DNA of 20,087 bases from an uncultured Clostridia bacterium (GTDB lineage: Bacteria > Bacillota > Clostridia > Christensenellales > Borkfalkiaceae). The DNA lies in contig CANRAI010000009.1 of the NCBI GenBank assembly GCA_947628555.1, forward strand, positions 1 to 20,087, in the 5' to 3' direction. The notes beneath the pieces were generated by a model. It searched no databases. It was given only the letters and a program-made list of their open reading frames with translations, and was not told where the DNA came from. Positions 11,851-19,280 of this stretch are shown here, piece by piece; the first letter of the stretch is position 1, and each line of letters begins with the position of its first letter. The position numbers and the translations under genes were made by a program.

Positions 11851-13014
11851 ATGAGAAAATTCGTTAATTCCCGCGCGGGCGCTTTACAACCCAGCGGCAT
11901 AAGAAAATTTTTCGATATAGTCACCAAAATGGAGGGGGCGATTTCACTCGGCGTGGGCGAGCCCGACTTCATTACTCCTTGGAACGTGCGCGACGCCGCC
12001 ATTCGCTCCATTCAGCTCGGCTATACGCAATACACGGGCAACCGCGGACTTCCAGAACTGCGAGAACTTATTTCGCGCTACCTGCGCGAACGCTTTGCCG
12101 TGGAATATCCCGCCGACAGAATCCTTGTGACAGTCGGCGCGAGCGAGGCGATAGATTTAACTCTCCGCGCAATCTGCGAAGTGGGGGATGAGATTCTCGT
12201 GCCGGAGCCTTCGTACGTTTCCTATTCTCCCACGGTGACCCTTGCGGGCGGAACTCCCGTCGGCGTGCAGTGTACGGCGGAAAACGACTTTATTCTGACC
12301 CCCGAAATGCTTGAAAAATGCATAACGCCCCGCACAAAAGCGCTTATTTTGCCCTTCCCCAATAACCCGACGGGCGCAATTATGACGAAAGAGCAGCTGG
12401 AAGCCATAGCGCCTATAATAGTAAAACACGACCTGTTGGTTATTTCGGACGAAATTTACGCCGAACTAACCTATGTGGGCAAGCATTTTTCCATAGCTTC
12501 GCTGCCCGAAATGACGGAGCGCACAGTGTATATAGGCGGATTTTCCAAGGCTTTCGCTATGACGGGCTGGCGCGTCGGTTTTGTCTGCGCCCCGCGGGAA
12601 ATAGACGAAGCTATGTTTAAAATCCATCAATACACAATCCTTTGCGCCCCCAACGTAAGCCAAAGGGCGGCGGTTGCGGCGTTGAAAGAGGGCTTTGCCG
12701 ACGACTTTTCTTCCGTTATAGAAATGCGGGAAGAGTATTCACGGCGGGGCAAATTCCTTGCCAATTCGCTTAATTCGCTGGGGCTTTCCTGCTTTATGCC
12801 AAAGGGCGCGTTTTATATTTTCGCCTCGGTGGAAAGCACGGGAATGGACGGCGAAACATTTGCGAGCGCCCTGCTCGACGAAAAGAAGCTTGCCGTCGTT
12901 CCCGGCGGTGCGTTCGGCAGCGCGGGCAAAAATTTCATAAGGTGCAGTTACGCAACCTCGATGAGCCAGCTCAACGAGGCGGTCGAAAGGATAAGAGAAT
13001 TTCTGAAAAAATAA
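11851..13014 (+). CDS. PLP-dependent class I/II aminotransferase (PatA/AspC-like)
   Basis: The 387 residues have fold-type I aminotransferase marks: GVGEPDF (34-40), YTQYTGNRGLPELR (58-71), the phosphate-binding TVGASEA (94-100), PFPNNPTGA (168-176), DEIYAELTY (200-208), the PLP-binding lysine Lys-233 in GGFSKAFAMTGWRVG (229-243), and the substrate-carboxylate arginine in FIRCSYA near the C-terminus. Length is normal. The likely activity is transamination of an amino acid with 2-oxoglutarate. PatA (N-acetyl-diaminopimelate aminotransferase) and aspartate or alanine aminotransferases share this pattern and cannot be told apart here. The ribosome site is weak, so translation may depend on the upstream regulator gene. 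The transcript has no clear terminator before the greA promoter. Confidence 0.92.
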   Translation: MRKFVNSRAGALQPSGIRKFFDIVTKMEGAISLGVGEPDFITPWNVRDAAIRSIQLGYTQYTGNRGLPELRELISRYLRERFAVEYPADRILVTVGASEAIDLTLRAICEVGDEILVPEPSYVSYSPTVTLAGGTPVGVQCTAENDFILTPEMLEKCITPRTKALILPFPNNPTGAIMTKEQLEAIAPIIVKHDLLVISDEIYAELTYVGKHFSIASLPEMTERTVYIGGFSKAFAMTGWRVGFVCAPREIDEAMFKIHQYTILCAPNVSQRAAVAALKEGFADDFSSVIEMREEYSRRGKFLANSLNSLGLSCFMPKGAFYIFASVESTGMDGETFASALLDEKKLAVVPGGAFGSAGKNFIRCSYATSMSQLNEAVERIREFLKK

Positions 13015-13055
13015 ATTTTTGCCCGCCGCGCGGCGTTAAATTCTATGCCAAAGGG

Positions 13056-13084
13056 TTGACAAATAAAAACTTAAACCATATAAT
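13056..13084 (+). promoter_or_regulatory. Strong promoter of the greA-ricT operon
   Basis: Perfect TTGACA (13056-13061), 17 bases, perfect TATAAT (13079-13084). Predicted start near 13091, just before the leader hairpin. Confidence 0.92.
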
Positions 13085-13101
13085 AAGGTTACGACAAAAG
13101 C

Positions 13102-13137
13102 GTGATTCCGTATGCCTCGGAATCACTTTTGTTTATT
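13102..13137 (+). terminator. Terminator-like leader hairpin before greA
   Basis: GTGATTCCG (13102-13110), seven-base loop, CGGAATCAC (13118-13126), then TTTTGTTTATT. The preceding AAAAG can extend the stem against the T-tract. It begins about 11 bases after the predicted start and ends 25 bases before the greA ATG, so it should yield a leader RNA of roughly 40-45 bases and act as an attenuator. Confidence 0.75.
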
Positions 13138-13162
13138 CAATTTCTATCTCAGAGGTAAAACC

Positions 13163-13633
13163 ATGTCAGAGCTTATTGTAATGACCCAAAAAAATTACGA
13201 GGATTTGAAAAAGGAACTTGACTATCTTGTCAAGGTTAAGCGCCAGGAGATTATAGAGAGAATCGCCGAAGCGAGAAGCCACGGCGACCTTTCCGAAAAC
13301 GCCGAATACGACGCCGCCCGCGAGGAACAGCGCTCCAACGAGGGCAAAATCGCAGAGCTTGAATATAAAATAAAGAACGCCGACATCCGCGAAGAGGTAG
13401 CGGACACCAGCTACGTCCACCTCGGCAGCGTGGTAACAGTTTTCGACGAGGGCTTGGGCGAAGAGGACGTTTATACCATAACCTCTGTCACGGAAGTTGA
13501 CGCCATAAACAATAAAATTTCCGTCGAATCCCCCGTCGGCGCGGCGCTTTTGCGCAAGAAAGTGGGCAACAGGGTAGAAGTAAAATGTCCCGACGGCAGC
13601 TCATATTTTCTTAAAATCAAGGCAATAAAGTAA
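13163..13633 (+). CDS. greA: Transcription elongation factor GreA
   Basis: GreA enters the RNA polymerase secondary channel and stimulates cleavage of backtracked transcripts. The 156 residues have the N-terminal coiled coil (MTQKNYEDLKKELDYL, then KRQEIIERIAEARSHGDLSENAEYDAAREEQ) with the catalytic acidic tip in GDLSENAEYDAA (about 38-49). The C-terminal FKBP-like domain includes DEVNNKISVESPVGAALL-type sequence (SPVGAALLRKKVGN). Length is normal. AGAGG lies 7 bases before the ATG at 13163. An in-frame ATG at 13112 would add 17 residues but sits inside the leader hairpin and lacks family support. It heads a compact unit with lysS 19 bases downstream. Confidence 0.97.
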   Translation: MSELIVMTQKNYEDLKKELDYLVKVKRQEIIERIAEARSHGDLSENAEYDAAREEQRSNEGKIAELEYKIKNADIREEVADTSYVHLGSVVTVFDEGLGEEDVYTITSVTEVDAINNKISVESPVGAALLRKKVGNRVEVKCPDGSSYFLKIKAIK

Positions 13634-13652
13634 CCTTTTACGGAATAGAATT

Positions 13653-15170
13653 ATGACAGAAATCAACGATACACCGCTTACGGAAGCGGAAGAGGCGGAA
13701 CGCCTCGCCGAACAGGCGGTCATCCGCCGCGAAAAACTTCAAAAACTCGTTTCGGAGGGCAACGACCCCTTCGTAAAAGTCAAATACGGCGTAACCCACA
13801 GTTCAAAAGAGGTTATCGACAACTTCGAAAAGCTGGAAGGCAAGGAAGTCAGCCTTGCCGGCAGACTTATGTCCCGCAGGGTTATGGGCAAGGCTTCATT
13901 CTCGCACATACAGGACGGCGCGGGGCAAATCCAGATATACGTCCGCCGCGACGACGTAGGCGAGGACGATTATGCCGCGTTCAAAAAGGACTACGATTTA
14001 GGCGATATTTTAGGGCTTAAAGGCTATGTTTTCAAAACCCAGACGGGCGAAATTTCCGTGCATTGCAGCCATATAGAGATGCTTTCCAAGTGTCTTTTGC
14101 CCCTGCCCGAAAAACAGCACGGGCTTAAAGACCCCGATATCCGCTACCGCCAGCGCGACCTTGACCTTATCGTCAATCCCGAGGTAAAGAGCGCGTTTAT
14201 AAAGCGTTCGCAGATACTGCGCGAACTGCGGGCTTATCTGGACGGAAAGGGTTTCCTCGAAGTGGATACGCCCGTTCTCAACACTTTGGAAATAGGCGCA
14301 TCGGCGCGCCCTTTCAAAACGCACCATAACGCGCTGGATATAGACATGTATCTGCGCATCGAAACCGAACTGTACTTAAAAAGATGCATAGTGGGCGGGC
14401 TTGAACGGGTTTACGAAGTGGGAAGAATTTTCCGCAACGAGGGAATGGACGCTTTCCATAATCCCGAATTTACGACAATAGAGGCATATTGTTCCTACGC
14501 CGATTATTTTGACGTAATGGACCTTGTGGAGGATATGTACAAGACGGTTGCGCGGAATGTCTGCGGCTCGGAAAAAATCGTTTATCAGGGCACGGAGATA
14601 GATTTCGGCGGCAAATGGCAAAGGCTTACCATGAAGGAAGCCGTCAAAAAATATTGCGGCGCGGATTACGATTCGTGGAAGAGCGACGAGGACGCGCGCG
14701 CGTGCGCGAAATCGCTTAACGCGGAGGTCAAAGAGGGTGCGGAAGCTACCCGCGGTCACGTGCTTGCGGCGCTGTTCGACGCGTTTGTGGAGGACAAGCT
14801 TATCCAGCCCACTTTCATCTACAATTATCCCGTGGAAAATTCTCCCCTTGCAAAGCGCAAGGAGAACGAACCGCTGTTTACCCAAAGATTCGAATATTTC
14901 ATCTGCGGCCACGAATTTGGCAACGCCTTTTCCGAATTAAACGACCCGATAGACCAAAAACAGCGTTTTGTAAAGCAGGTAGAGGAAAAAAGACGTCAGG
15001 AGCCAAACTGCAACGCGCAGGTTGACGAGGAATTTATCACCGCTCTCGAATACGGCATGCCCCCCACGGGCGGGCTGGGCTTCGGCGTTGACAGGCTTGT
15101 AATGCTTCTTACGGACAGCCCCACAATCCGCGACGTGCTGCTGTTCCCCACGATGAAGCCCCGCCGCTGA
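13653..15170 (+). CDS. lysS: Lysyl-tRNA synthetase (class II)
   Basis: This enzyme charges tRNA-Lys with lysine. The 505 residues contain the N-terminal OB-fold anticodon domain (about 65-165), motif 1 (FLEVDTPVLNTLE), ARPFKTHHNALDIDMYLRI, motif 2 (VYEVGRIFRNEGMDAFHNPEFTTIEAY split over about 250-275), NAFSELNDP near 430 and motif 3 (GLGFGVDRLVMLL, about 474-486). Key lysine-site residues are kept: Glu in ELYLKR, Arg in FRNEG, and Asn/Phe/Glu in NAFSELND. Deviations include IGASARPF where GGASARPF is usual, ETELYLKR for APELYLKR, and PVENSPLAK for PVEVSPLAK. It is probably functional but somewhat divergent. The ribosome site is weak, and translation is likely coupled to greA. Confidence 0.96.
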   Translation: MTEINDTPLTEAEEAERLAEQAVIRREKLQKLVSEGNDPFVKVKYGVTHSSKEVIDNFEKLEGKEVSLAGRLMSRRVMGKASFSHIQDGAGQIQIYVRRDDVGEDDYAAFKKDYDLGDILGLKGYVFKTQTGEISVHCSHIEMLSKCLLPLPEKQHGLKDPDIRYRQRDLDLIVNPEVKSAFIKRSQILRELRAYLDGKGFLEVDTPVLNTLEIGASARPFKTHHNALDIDMYLRIETELYLKRCIVGGLERVYEVGRIFRNEGMDAFHNPEFTTIEAYCSYADYFDVMDLVEDMYKTVARNVCGSEKIVYQGTEIDFGGKWQRLTMKEAVKKYCGADYDSWKSDEDARACAKSLNAEVKEGAEATRGHVLAALFDAFVEDKLIQPTFIYNYPVENSPLAKRKENEPLFTQRFEYFICGHEFGNAFSELNDPIDQKQRFVKQVEEKRRQEPNCNAQVDEEFITALEYGMPPTGGLGFGVDRLVMLLTDSPTIRDVLLFPTMKPRR

Positions 15171-15193
15171 CGAGCGGGCGGATTCAACGTAAA

Positions 15194-16528
15194 ATGTACG
15201 AATATCATATATACCGCCGCCTTAAAGAATATGCAAAGGTCTGCAAAGCCTTTCATATGCCCGGGCACAAGGGCAGGGGGGAATTTTCCGAATTTTTCCC
15301 CGCCGCCGAGCTGGACGTCACCGAATTGAGCTGGTCGGACAACCTTTCCGACCCGGACGGGGTTATAGCCTCCGCGCAGAAGGACGTAGCGGAAATTCTC
15401 GGCGCAAAAAAATCCTATTTCCTTACGGACGGGTCGTCCTCGGGAATAATGGCGATGATTTTCGCCGCCGCAAAGCGCGGAAAAAAGTTAATAGTGCCGC
15501 GCATAAGCCACAAAAGCGTGTGGAACGCGTGCAGGCTATTCGGCGTAGAGCCTATAATAGTTCAGGGAAAAATCAAGGACGGGATAATGCTTCCGCCCGA
15601 ACCCGCGGCGGTAGAAAGGTTATTTGAAGAGGTCGGCGGCATTGCGGGAATGGTCGCCGTAAGCCCCGATTATTACGGCAATATCGCGCCGCTTGAAGAA
15701 TATTCCCGTATAATTAAGCCGCGCGGCGGGCTTTTGGTTACCGACGGCGCGCACGGCGCGCATCTCGCCTTCGGCGAAAGGGAAAAATATGCGGGTACGT
15801 ATTCCCACATTTGGGTAGATGGCGCGCATAAAACCCTTTGCACGCTCACACAAGGCGCTGTGCTTAACGTAAATTGCGGGCTTGTTCCCGAGGTGGAAGA
15901 AGGGCTTGATATTTTCCGCACCACTTCGCCCAGCTATCCCGTCATGGCTTCCGTGGAATACGGCGTCAAATTTCTCGCAAATCACCCTTCGCTTGTATCG
16001 GAAGCGGAAAAAGCGGCGCTCGGCGTCCGCAAAGATAAGTTTTTTACCGTTTATGAAAGCGGCGATTGGGCGAAACTTGCGATAGATTGCAGCCCGTACG
16101 GGATTTCCGCCGACATAGTAGCCGCAGAGCTGGAAAAGTCGGGTATATATTGCGAATTTTCGGACGGAAGGTATGTTTTGTTCTATCTTTCGCCTATGGT
16201 CCAAGAAGAGGATATCGGATTTTTAAGCGACAGGCTTAAAGCCGTTTTGACGGATAAAAGATTCAGCGGCAGCTACCGTAAAAGGACGTTTGAAATTTCC
16301 GCCGAGTGCGGACGCGGCTTTCTGGACGCGCTGCGCAGCCCAAGCGAATGGGTGGAACTTAAAGACGCCGTCGGCAGAACGTGCGCGGCGAACGCAGGTA
16401 TCGCCCCCCCGTGCATACCCATATGCGCCGCGGGCGAAAAAATTACGGAAGAGAGCGTAAAAGCGCTTTCACAAGGGAAGACTTTCGGGCTTTCAAACGG
16501 CAGGATAAAGGTGGTTTATGAGGGGTAA
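15194..16528 (+). CDS. Orn/Lys/Arg decarboxylase-family PLP enzyme (YaaO-like)
   Basis: The 444-residue fold-type I PLP protein has FHMPGHKGRGEF (20-31), ELSWSDNLSDPDGVI (44-58), FLTDGSSSGIMA (76-87), RISHKSVW (103-110), DGAHGAHLAF (184-193) and the PLP lysine Lys-213 in VDGAHKTLCTLTQGA (208-222). The shorter C-terminal domain (about 370-444) ends in PPCIPICAAGEKI, typical of group-III decarboxylases. B. subtilis YaaO, encoded next to tmk, is the closest match by position and layout. The substrate (arginine, lysine or ornithine) cannot be told from the sequence; polyamine synthesis is likely. It overlaps tmk by 11 bases, supporting an operon. Confidence 0.92.
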   Translation: MYEYHIYRRLKEYAKVCKAFHMPGHKGRGEFSEFFPAAELDVTELSWSDNLSDPDGVIASAQKDVAEILGAKKSYFLTDGSSSGIMAMIFAAAKRGKKLIVPRISHKSVWNACRLFGVEPIIVQGKIKDGIMLPPEPAAVERLFEEVGGIAGMVAVSPDYYGNIAPLEEYSRIIKPRGGLLVTDGAHGAHLAFGEREKYAGTYSHIWVDGAHKTLCTLTQGAVLNVNCGLVPEVEEGLDIFRTTSPSYPVMASVEYGVKFLANHPSLVSEAEKAALGVRKDKFFTVYESGDWAKLAIDCSPYGISADIVAAELEKSGIYCEFSDGRYVLFYLSPMVQEEDIGFLSDRLKAVLTDKRFSGSYRKRTFEISAECGRGFLDALRSPSEWVELKDAVGRTCAANAGIAPPCIPICAAGEKITEESVKALSQGKTFGLSNGRIKVVYEG

Positions 16529-17141
16529 ATTCATAACTTTCGAGGGCTGCGAGGGCTCGGGTAAGAGTACGCAGTTAAGGCTTTTAGGCGAGTATCTGAC
16601 TCAGCGCGGCGTCGATTTTTTGATGACGAGAGAGCCGGGCGGCAGCGCTATCGCCGAGGATATCCGCAGAATAATTTTAAACCCCGCCTACACCGAAATG
16701 TGTCCCGAATGCGAGGCGCTTTTATACGCCTCGGCGCGTATCCAGCACCTTAAAGAAATAGTGGAACCCGCCCTTGCAGCGGGGAAGCTGGTCGTCTGCG
16801 ACAGGTACGTTGATTCCTCGTTTGCCTATCAGGGCGAAGCGCGCGGGCTCGGCGCGGATTTCATAGCGGAAATAAACGGTTACGCGCTTGAAAAATATCC
16901 GCCCGACTTGACCGTTTTTTTGGATATTTCTCCCAAAGAGGCATTCGAAAGAAAGCACGGCGCGGACAAAAACGACAGAATCGAAGCGTTGGGCTTCGAA
17001 TTCCACGAAAAGGTATATAAAGGCTATAAAAAGCTGCTACCTAAATTTCCGCGCATAGTCGCCGTTGACTGCGGCGGCACAAAATTCGAAACGGCGGAAA
17101 TAATAAAAAATCTGCTAATAGACAAAGCTATTATCAAGTAA
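16518..17141 (+). CDS. tmk: Thymidylate kinase
   Basis: Tmk phosphorylates dTMP to dTDP with ATP for DNA synthesis. The 207 residues show the P-loop FEGCEGSGKST (8-18), TREPGGSAIAEDIR (37-50), DRYVDSSFAYQG (95-106) and the lid region RKHGADKNDRIE (145-156), with normal length. The ATG lies within the end of the upstream decarboxylase gene, an 11-base overlap, and holB begins two bases after its stop. The family P-loop usually reads GPEGSGK or GIEGSGK; here it is GCEGSGK, a mild difference. Very sure. Confidence 0.97.
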   Translation: MRGKFITFEGCEGSGKSTQLRLLGEYLTQRGVDFLMTREPGGSAIAEDIRRIILNPAYTEMCPECEALLYASARIQHLKEIVEPALAAGKLVVCDRYVDSSFAYQGEARGLGADFIAEINGYALEKYPPDLTVFLDISPKEAFERKHGADKNDRIEALGFEFHEKVYKGYKKLLPKFPRIVAVDCGGTKFETAEIIKNLLIDKAIIK

Positions 17142-17142
17142 A

Positions 17143-18039
17143 GTGGAAAAGCTTATCAAAGGCACAACCGCATATAAAATTTTCAGCAAGGACGTAAAAA
17201 GCGGCAAGCTTTCGCATGCATATCTTCTGCACCTTGCCGACCGCGCGAATCTGAGGAACGCCCTTAAAGGCTTCGCCGCAGGTTTTTTCCCCGCGGAGCT
17301 GTCCGCGCGCATTAAAAACGAAAGCTTTACGGATTTTGCCGTATATCCCAAAGAGGGCGGAAAGATTTCTGTCGAAGGCGTTTCTGCAATCATAGCGGAA
17401 AGCGCACTCCGCCCCGTAGAGGGGGATAAAAAGCTGTTCGTCATAACGGACTTCGACGAGGCTTCCGCGCTTGTGCAGAATAAGCTTTTAAAGACGCTTG
17501 AAGAACCGCCCGCAGACGTATATTTTCTTTTGGGCGCGGTCACGCTGGCGACGGTTTTGGATACGGTAAAATCGCGCGTGAAGCTTTTGGAGATTCCGCC
17601 TTTTTCAGAAAGGGATATATTCGCCGCCCTGCAAAGACAGGGCGAAAATCCCCTTAACGCGCGCGCCGCGGCGGATTGCGGCGGGATTTTGGGCGAAGCG
17701 CAGGCGATGGTTAGCGGCGGTTGGTATCAGTCCGTGCGCGGGGCGGCGGAAGAGATATGCGGAGCCGTAAAAATTTCCCAGATAGCGCCCGCCGTAAAAA
17801 AATACGGCGATACAAAATATAAAGAACAGCTTTTGTCGGAGATGCAGAACGTCTATTTTTCCCGTCTTAAAGGCGGGGGGGAAGGCGGACTTTCCGGGCA
17901 TGCTTTGATATTCGCCCTTGAACGGCTTCCGCGCGCGTTTGCGGATTTAAAGTTCAACGCATATTTCCAGGGGCTGTTATACGACTTCATGCTTGAAGTC
18001 ATAGAGGAGAACGACAAATGGCAAAAATTACAGGCGTAA
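17143..18039 (+). CDS. holB: DNA polymerase III delta-prime subunit-like protein (HolB), degenerate
   Basis: The delta-prime subunit is a stator part of the clamp loader that opens DnaN rings. The 298 residues show KLSHAYLLH (22-30) where the family has HAYLF, the Walker-B-region KLFVITDFDEAS (97-108), QNKLLKTLEEPP (112-123) and YFLLGAVTLATVLDTVKSR, followed by a helical C-terminal part. The usual P-loop-like sequence and the Cys-rich zinc knuckle after HAYLF are absent: residues 30-60 read as a plain helix. Delta-prime subunits are often inactive as ATPases, so this is compatible with function. The start is GTG, one base after tmk. It overlaps ricT by 22 bases. The position between tmk and ricT is the usual holB place. 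Confidence 0.9.
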   Translation: MEKLIKGTTAYKIFSKDVKSGKLSHAYLLHLADRANLRNALKGFAAGFFPAELSARIKNESFTDFAVYPKEGGKISVEGVSAIIAESALRPVEGDKKLFVITDFDEASALVQNKLLKTLEEPPADVYFLLGAVTLATVLDTVKSRVKLLEIPPFSERDIFAALQRQGENPLNARAAADCGGILGEAQAMVSGGWYQSVRGAAEEICGAVKISQIAPAVKKYGDTKYKEQLLSEMQNVYFSRLKGGGEGGLSGHALIFALERLPRAFADLKFNAYFQGLLYDFMLEVIEENDKWQKLQA

Positions 18040-18896
18040 CCTTTAAGGACGGCGGCAAAGTGTATTACTTTGCTCCCGGCAAGGATAAATACAAGGAGGG
18101 CGCGGGCGTAATCGTGGAGACGGCGCGCGGGGTGGAGTACGCCACCGTCGTCATTCCCTACGCGGAAATTCCCGACGACAAGCTTGTCTCCCCCCTTAAA
18201 CCCATTCTCCGCACCGCCACGCAGAAGGACAAGGAGATACACCTTAAAAATCTGGAACGCAAGGACGAAGCGCTTAAAACCGTGGCGGAAAAGATACGTA
18301 AGCACGGGCTGGACATGAAACTTATCGACTGCGAATTTACGTTTGACGGCGCAAAGGCGGTCTTTTACTATTCCGCGCCCCAGCGCGTTGACTTCCGCGA
18401 GCTTGTAAAGGAGCTTTCGCAGGTGTTCAAAATGCGCATAGAGCTGCGGCAGGTGGGCATACGCGACGAAATCAAACTGATAGGCGGGCTTGCAACGTGC
18501 GGCAGGGAGTGCTGCTGCGCAAGCTGTATGCCCGAATTCAAAAAAGTCTCCATAAAAATGGCGAAAAACCAGGGGCTTTCCTTAAATCCCGGCAAAATTT
18601 CGGGGCTGTGCGGCAGGCTGATGTGCTGCCTCGCCTACGAGAACGACTACTACGCCGACGCCTGCAAAAAAATGCCAAAAATCGGCGCCGAAGTGGTCAC
18701 GCCCGAGGGAAAGGGCACGGTAGTGAACATAAATATGCTTAAAATGGAAGCGCGCGTGCGCATTGACGACAAGGAAAAAGATTTGTTCACCTATCACGAT
18801 TTCCCCGTTATGGCGCTGAAATTCAAATCCGTTCAGAAACCCGAAAAAGAGGACGCTGAGGACGTTCCCGAAGATTTAAAAGAAATTCTGGATTAA
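18018..18896 (+). CDS. ricT: RicT (YaaT), PSP1-domain regulator of RNA maturation
   Basis: RicT forms the Y-complex with RicA and RicF, which in B. subtilis carries [4Fe-4S] clusters and works with RNase Y in mRNA maturation, affecting competence, biofilm formation and sporulation. The 292 residues have the PSP1 domain (about 60-145) and the Cys-rich core GGLATCGRECCCASC (156-170), KVSIKMAKNQGLSLNP (176-191) and KISGLCGRLMCCLAYE (193-208). Cysteines at 161, 165-167, 170, 198, 203 and 204 are candidate Fe-S ligands. An acidic tail ends the protein. AGGAG lies 8 bases before the ATG. It is the last gene of the greA operon. Neither ricA nor ricF is in the window. Confidence 0.95.
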   Translation: MAKITGVTFKDGGKVYYFAPGKDKYKEGAGVIVETARGVEYATVVIPYAEIPDDKLVSPLKPILRTATQKDKEIHLKNLERKDEALKTVAEKIRKHGLDMKLIDCEFTFDGAKAVFYYSAPQRVDFRELVKELSQVFKMRIELRQVGIRDEIKLIGGLATCGRECCCASCMPEFKKVSIKMAKNQGLSLNPGKISGLCGRLMCCLAYENDYYADACKKMPKIGAEVVTPEGKGTVVNINMLKMEARVRIDDKEKDLFTYHDFPVMALKFKSVQKPEKEDAEDVPEDLKEILD

Positions 18897-18921
18897 ATTT
18901 TCAAAGATTTTGGTTTTTCCC

Positions 18922-18950
18922 TTTACAGCAAAAAAATTGTGTGATATAAT
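18922..18950 (+). promoter_or_regulatory. Promoter of the ferredoxin gene
   Basis: TTTACA (18922-18927), 17 bases ending TGA, perfect TATAAT (18945-18950) with extended -10. Predicted start near 18957, leader about 32 bases. Confidence 0.85.
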
Positions 18951-18988
18951 ACCCGTACTGAATGTATTAAAAAATTATGGAGGAATTT

Positions 18989-19162
18989 ATGGCACACGTT
19001 ATATCCGATGAGTGCGTAAGCTGCGGCGCATGCGCGGCAACCTGCCCCGTTGAGGCTATATCCGAGGGCGCCGACAAGTACGTTGTCAACCCCGACGTTT
19101 GCATTGACTGCGGAGCTTGCGAGGATACATGCCCCACAGGCGCGATTCATCCCGCTGAATAA
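18989..19162 (+). CDS. 2[4Fe-4S] ferredoxin
   Basis: This 57-residue clostridial-type ferredoxin is a soluble low-potential electron carrier. It has two CxxCxxCxxxCP motifs, CVSCGACAATCP (about 9-20) and CIDCGACEDTCP (about 38-49), with the expected VNPDVC linker before the second. The start is the ATG at 18989, because GGAGG lies 5 bases before it; an in-frame ATG at 18977 contains part of that ribosome site and is less likely. The gene has its own promoter and a strong terminator and so forms an independent unit between ricT and trmN6, where B. subtilis has yabA. It suggests an anaerobic lifestyle. The redox partner is not known from the sequence. Confidence 0.97.
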   Translation: MAHVISDECVSCGACAATCPVEAISEGADKYVVNPDVCIDCGACEDTCPTGAIHPAE

Positions 19163-19175
19163 CATGAACAAAAAA

Positions 19176-19210
19176 GGGCGGAGGGAGAAATTACACCCTC
19201 CGCCCTTTTT
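19176..19210 (+). terminator. Strong intrinsic terminator after the ferredoxin gene
   Basis: GGGCGGAGGG (19176-19185) pairs with CCCTCCGCCC (19196-19205) around a 10-base loop, followed by TTTTTATTG; the preceding five A (19171-19175) pair with the T-tract, so it could also act on the other strand. Confidence 0.95.
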
Positions 19211-19280
19211 ATTGTGAAGCAAACCGTAAAATACCGCAAAAACAGGGAATGTATTGCGTTTTATATCGCCGCGAAGTTAA

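Noticed and set aside
13112..13162. Upstream in-frame ATG that would extend GreA by 17 residues
   Set aside because: It lies inside the leader hairpin and lacks a ribosome site; the ATG at 13163 has AGAGG and matches the normal GreA N-terminus.
18977..18988. Upstream in-frame ATG for the ferredoxin gene
   Set aside because: The GGAGG ribosome site overlaps it and is correctly spaced for the ATG at 18989; ferredoxins start close to the first Cys motif.
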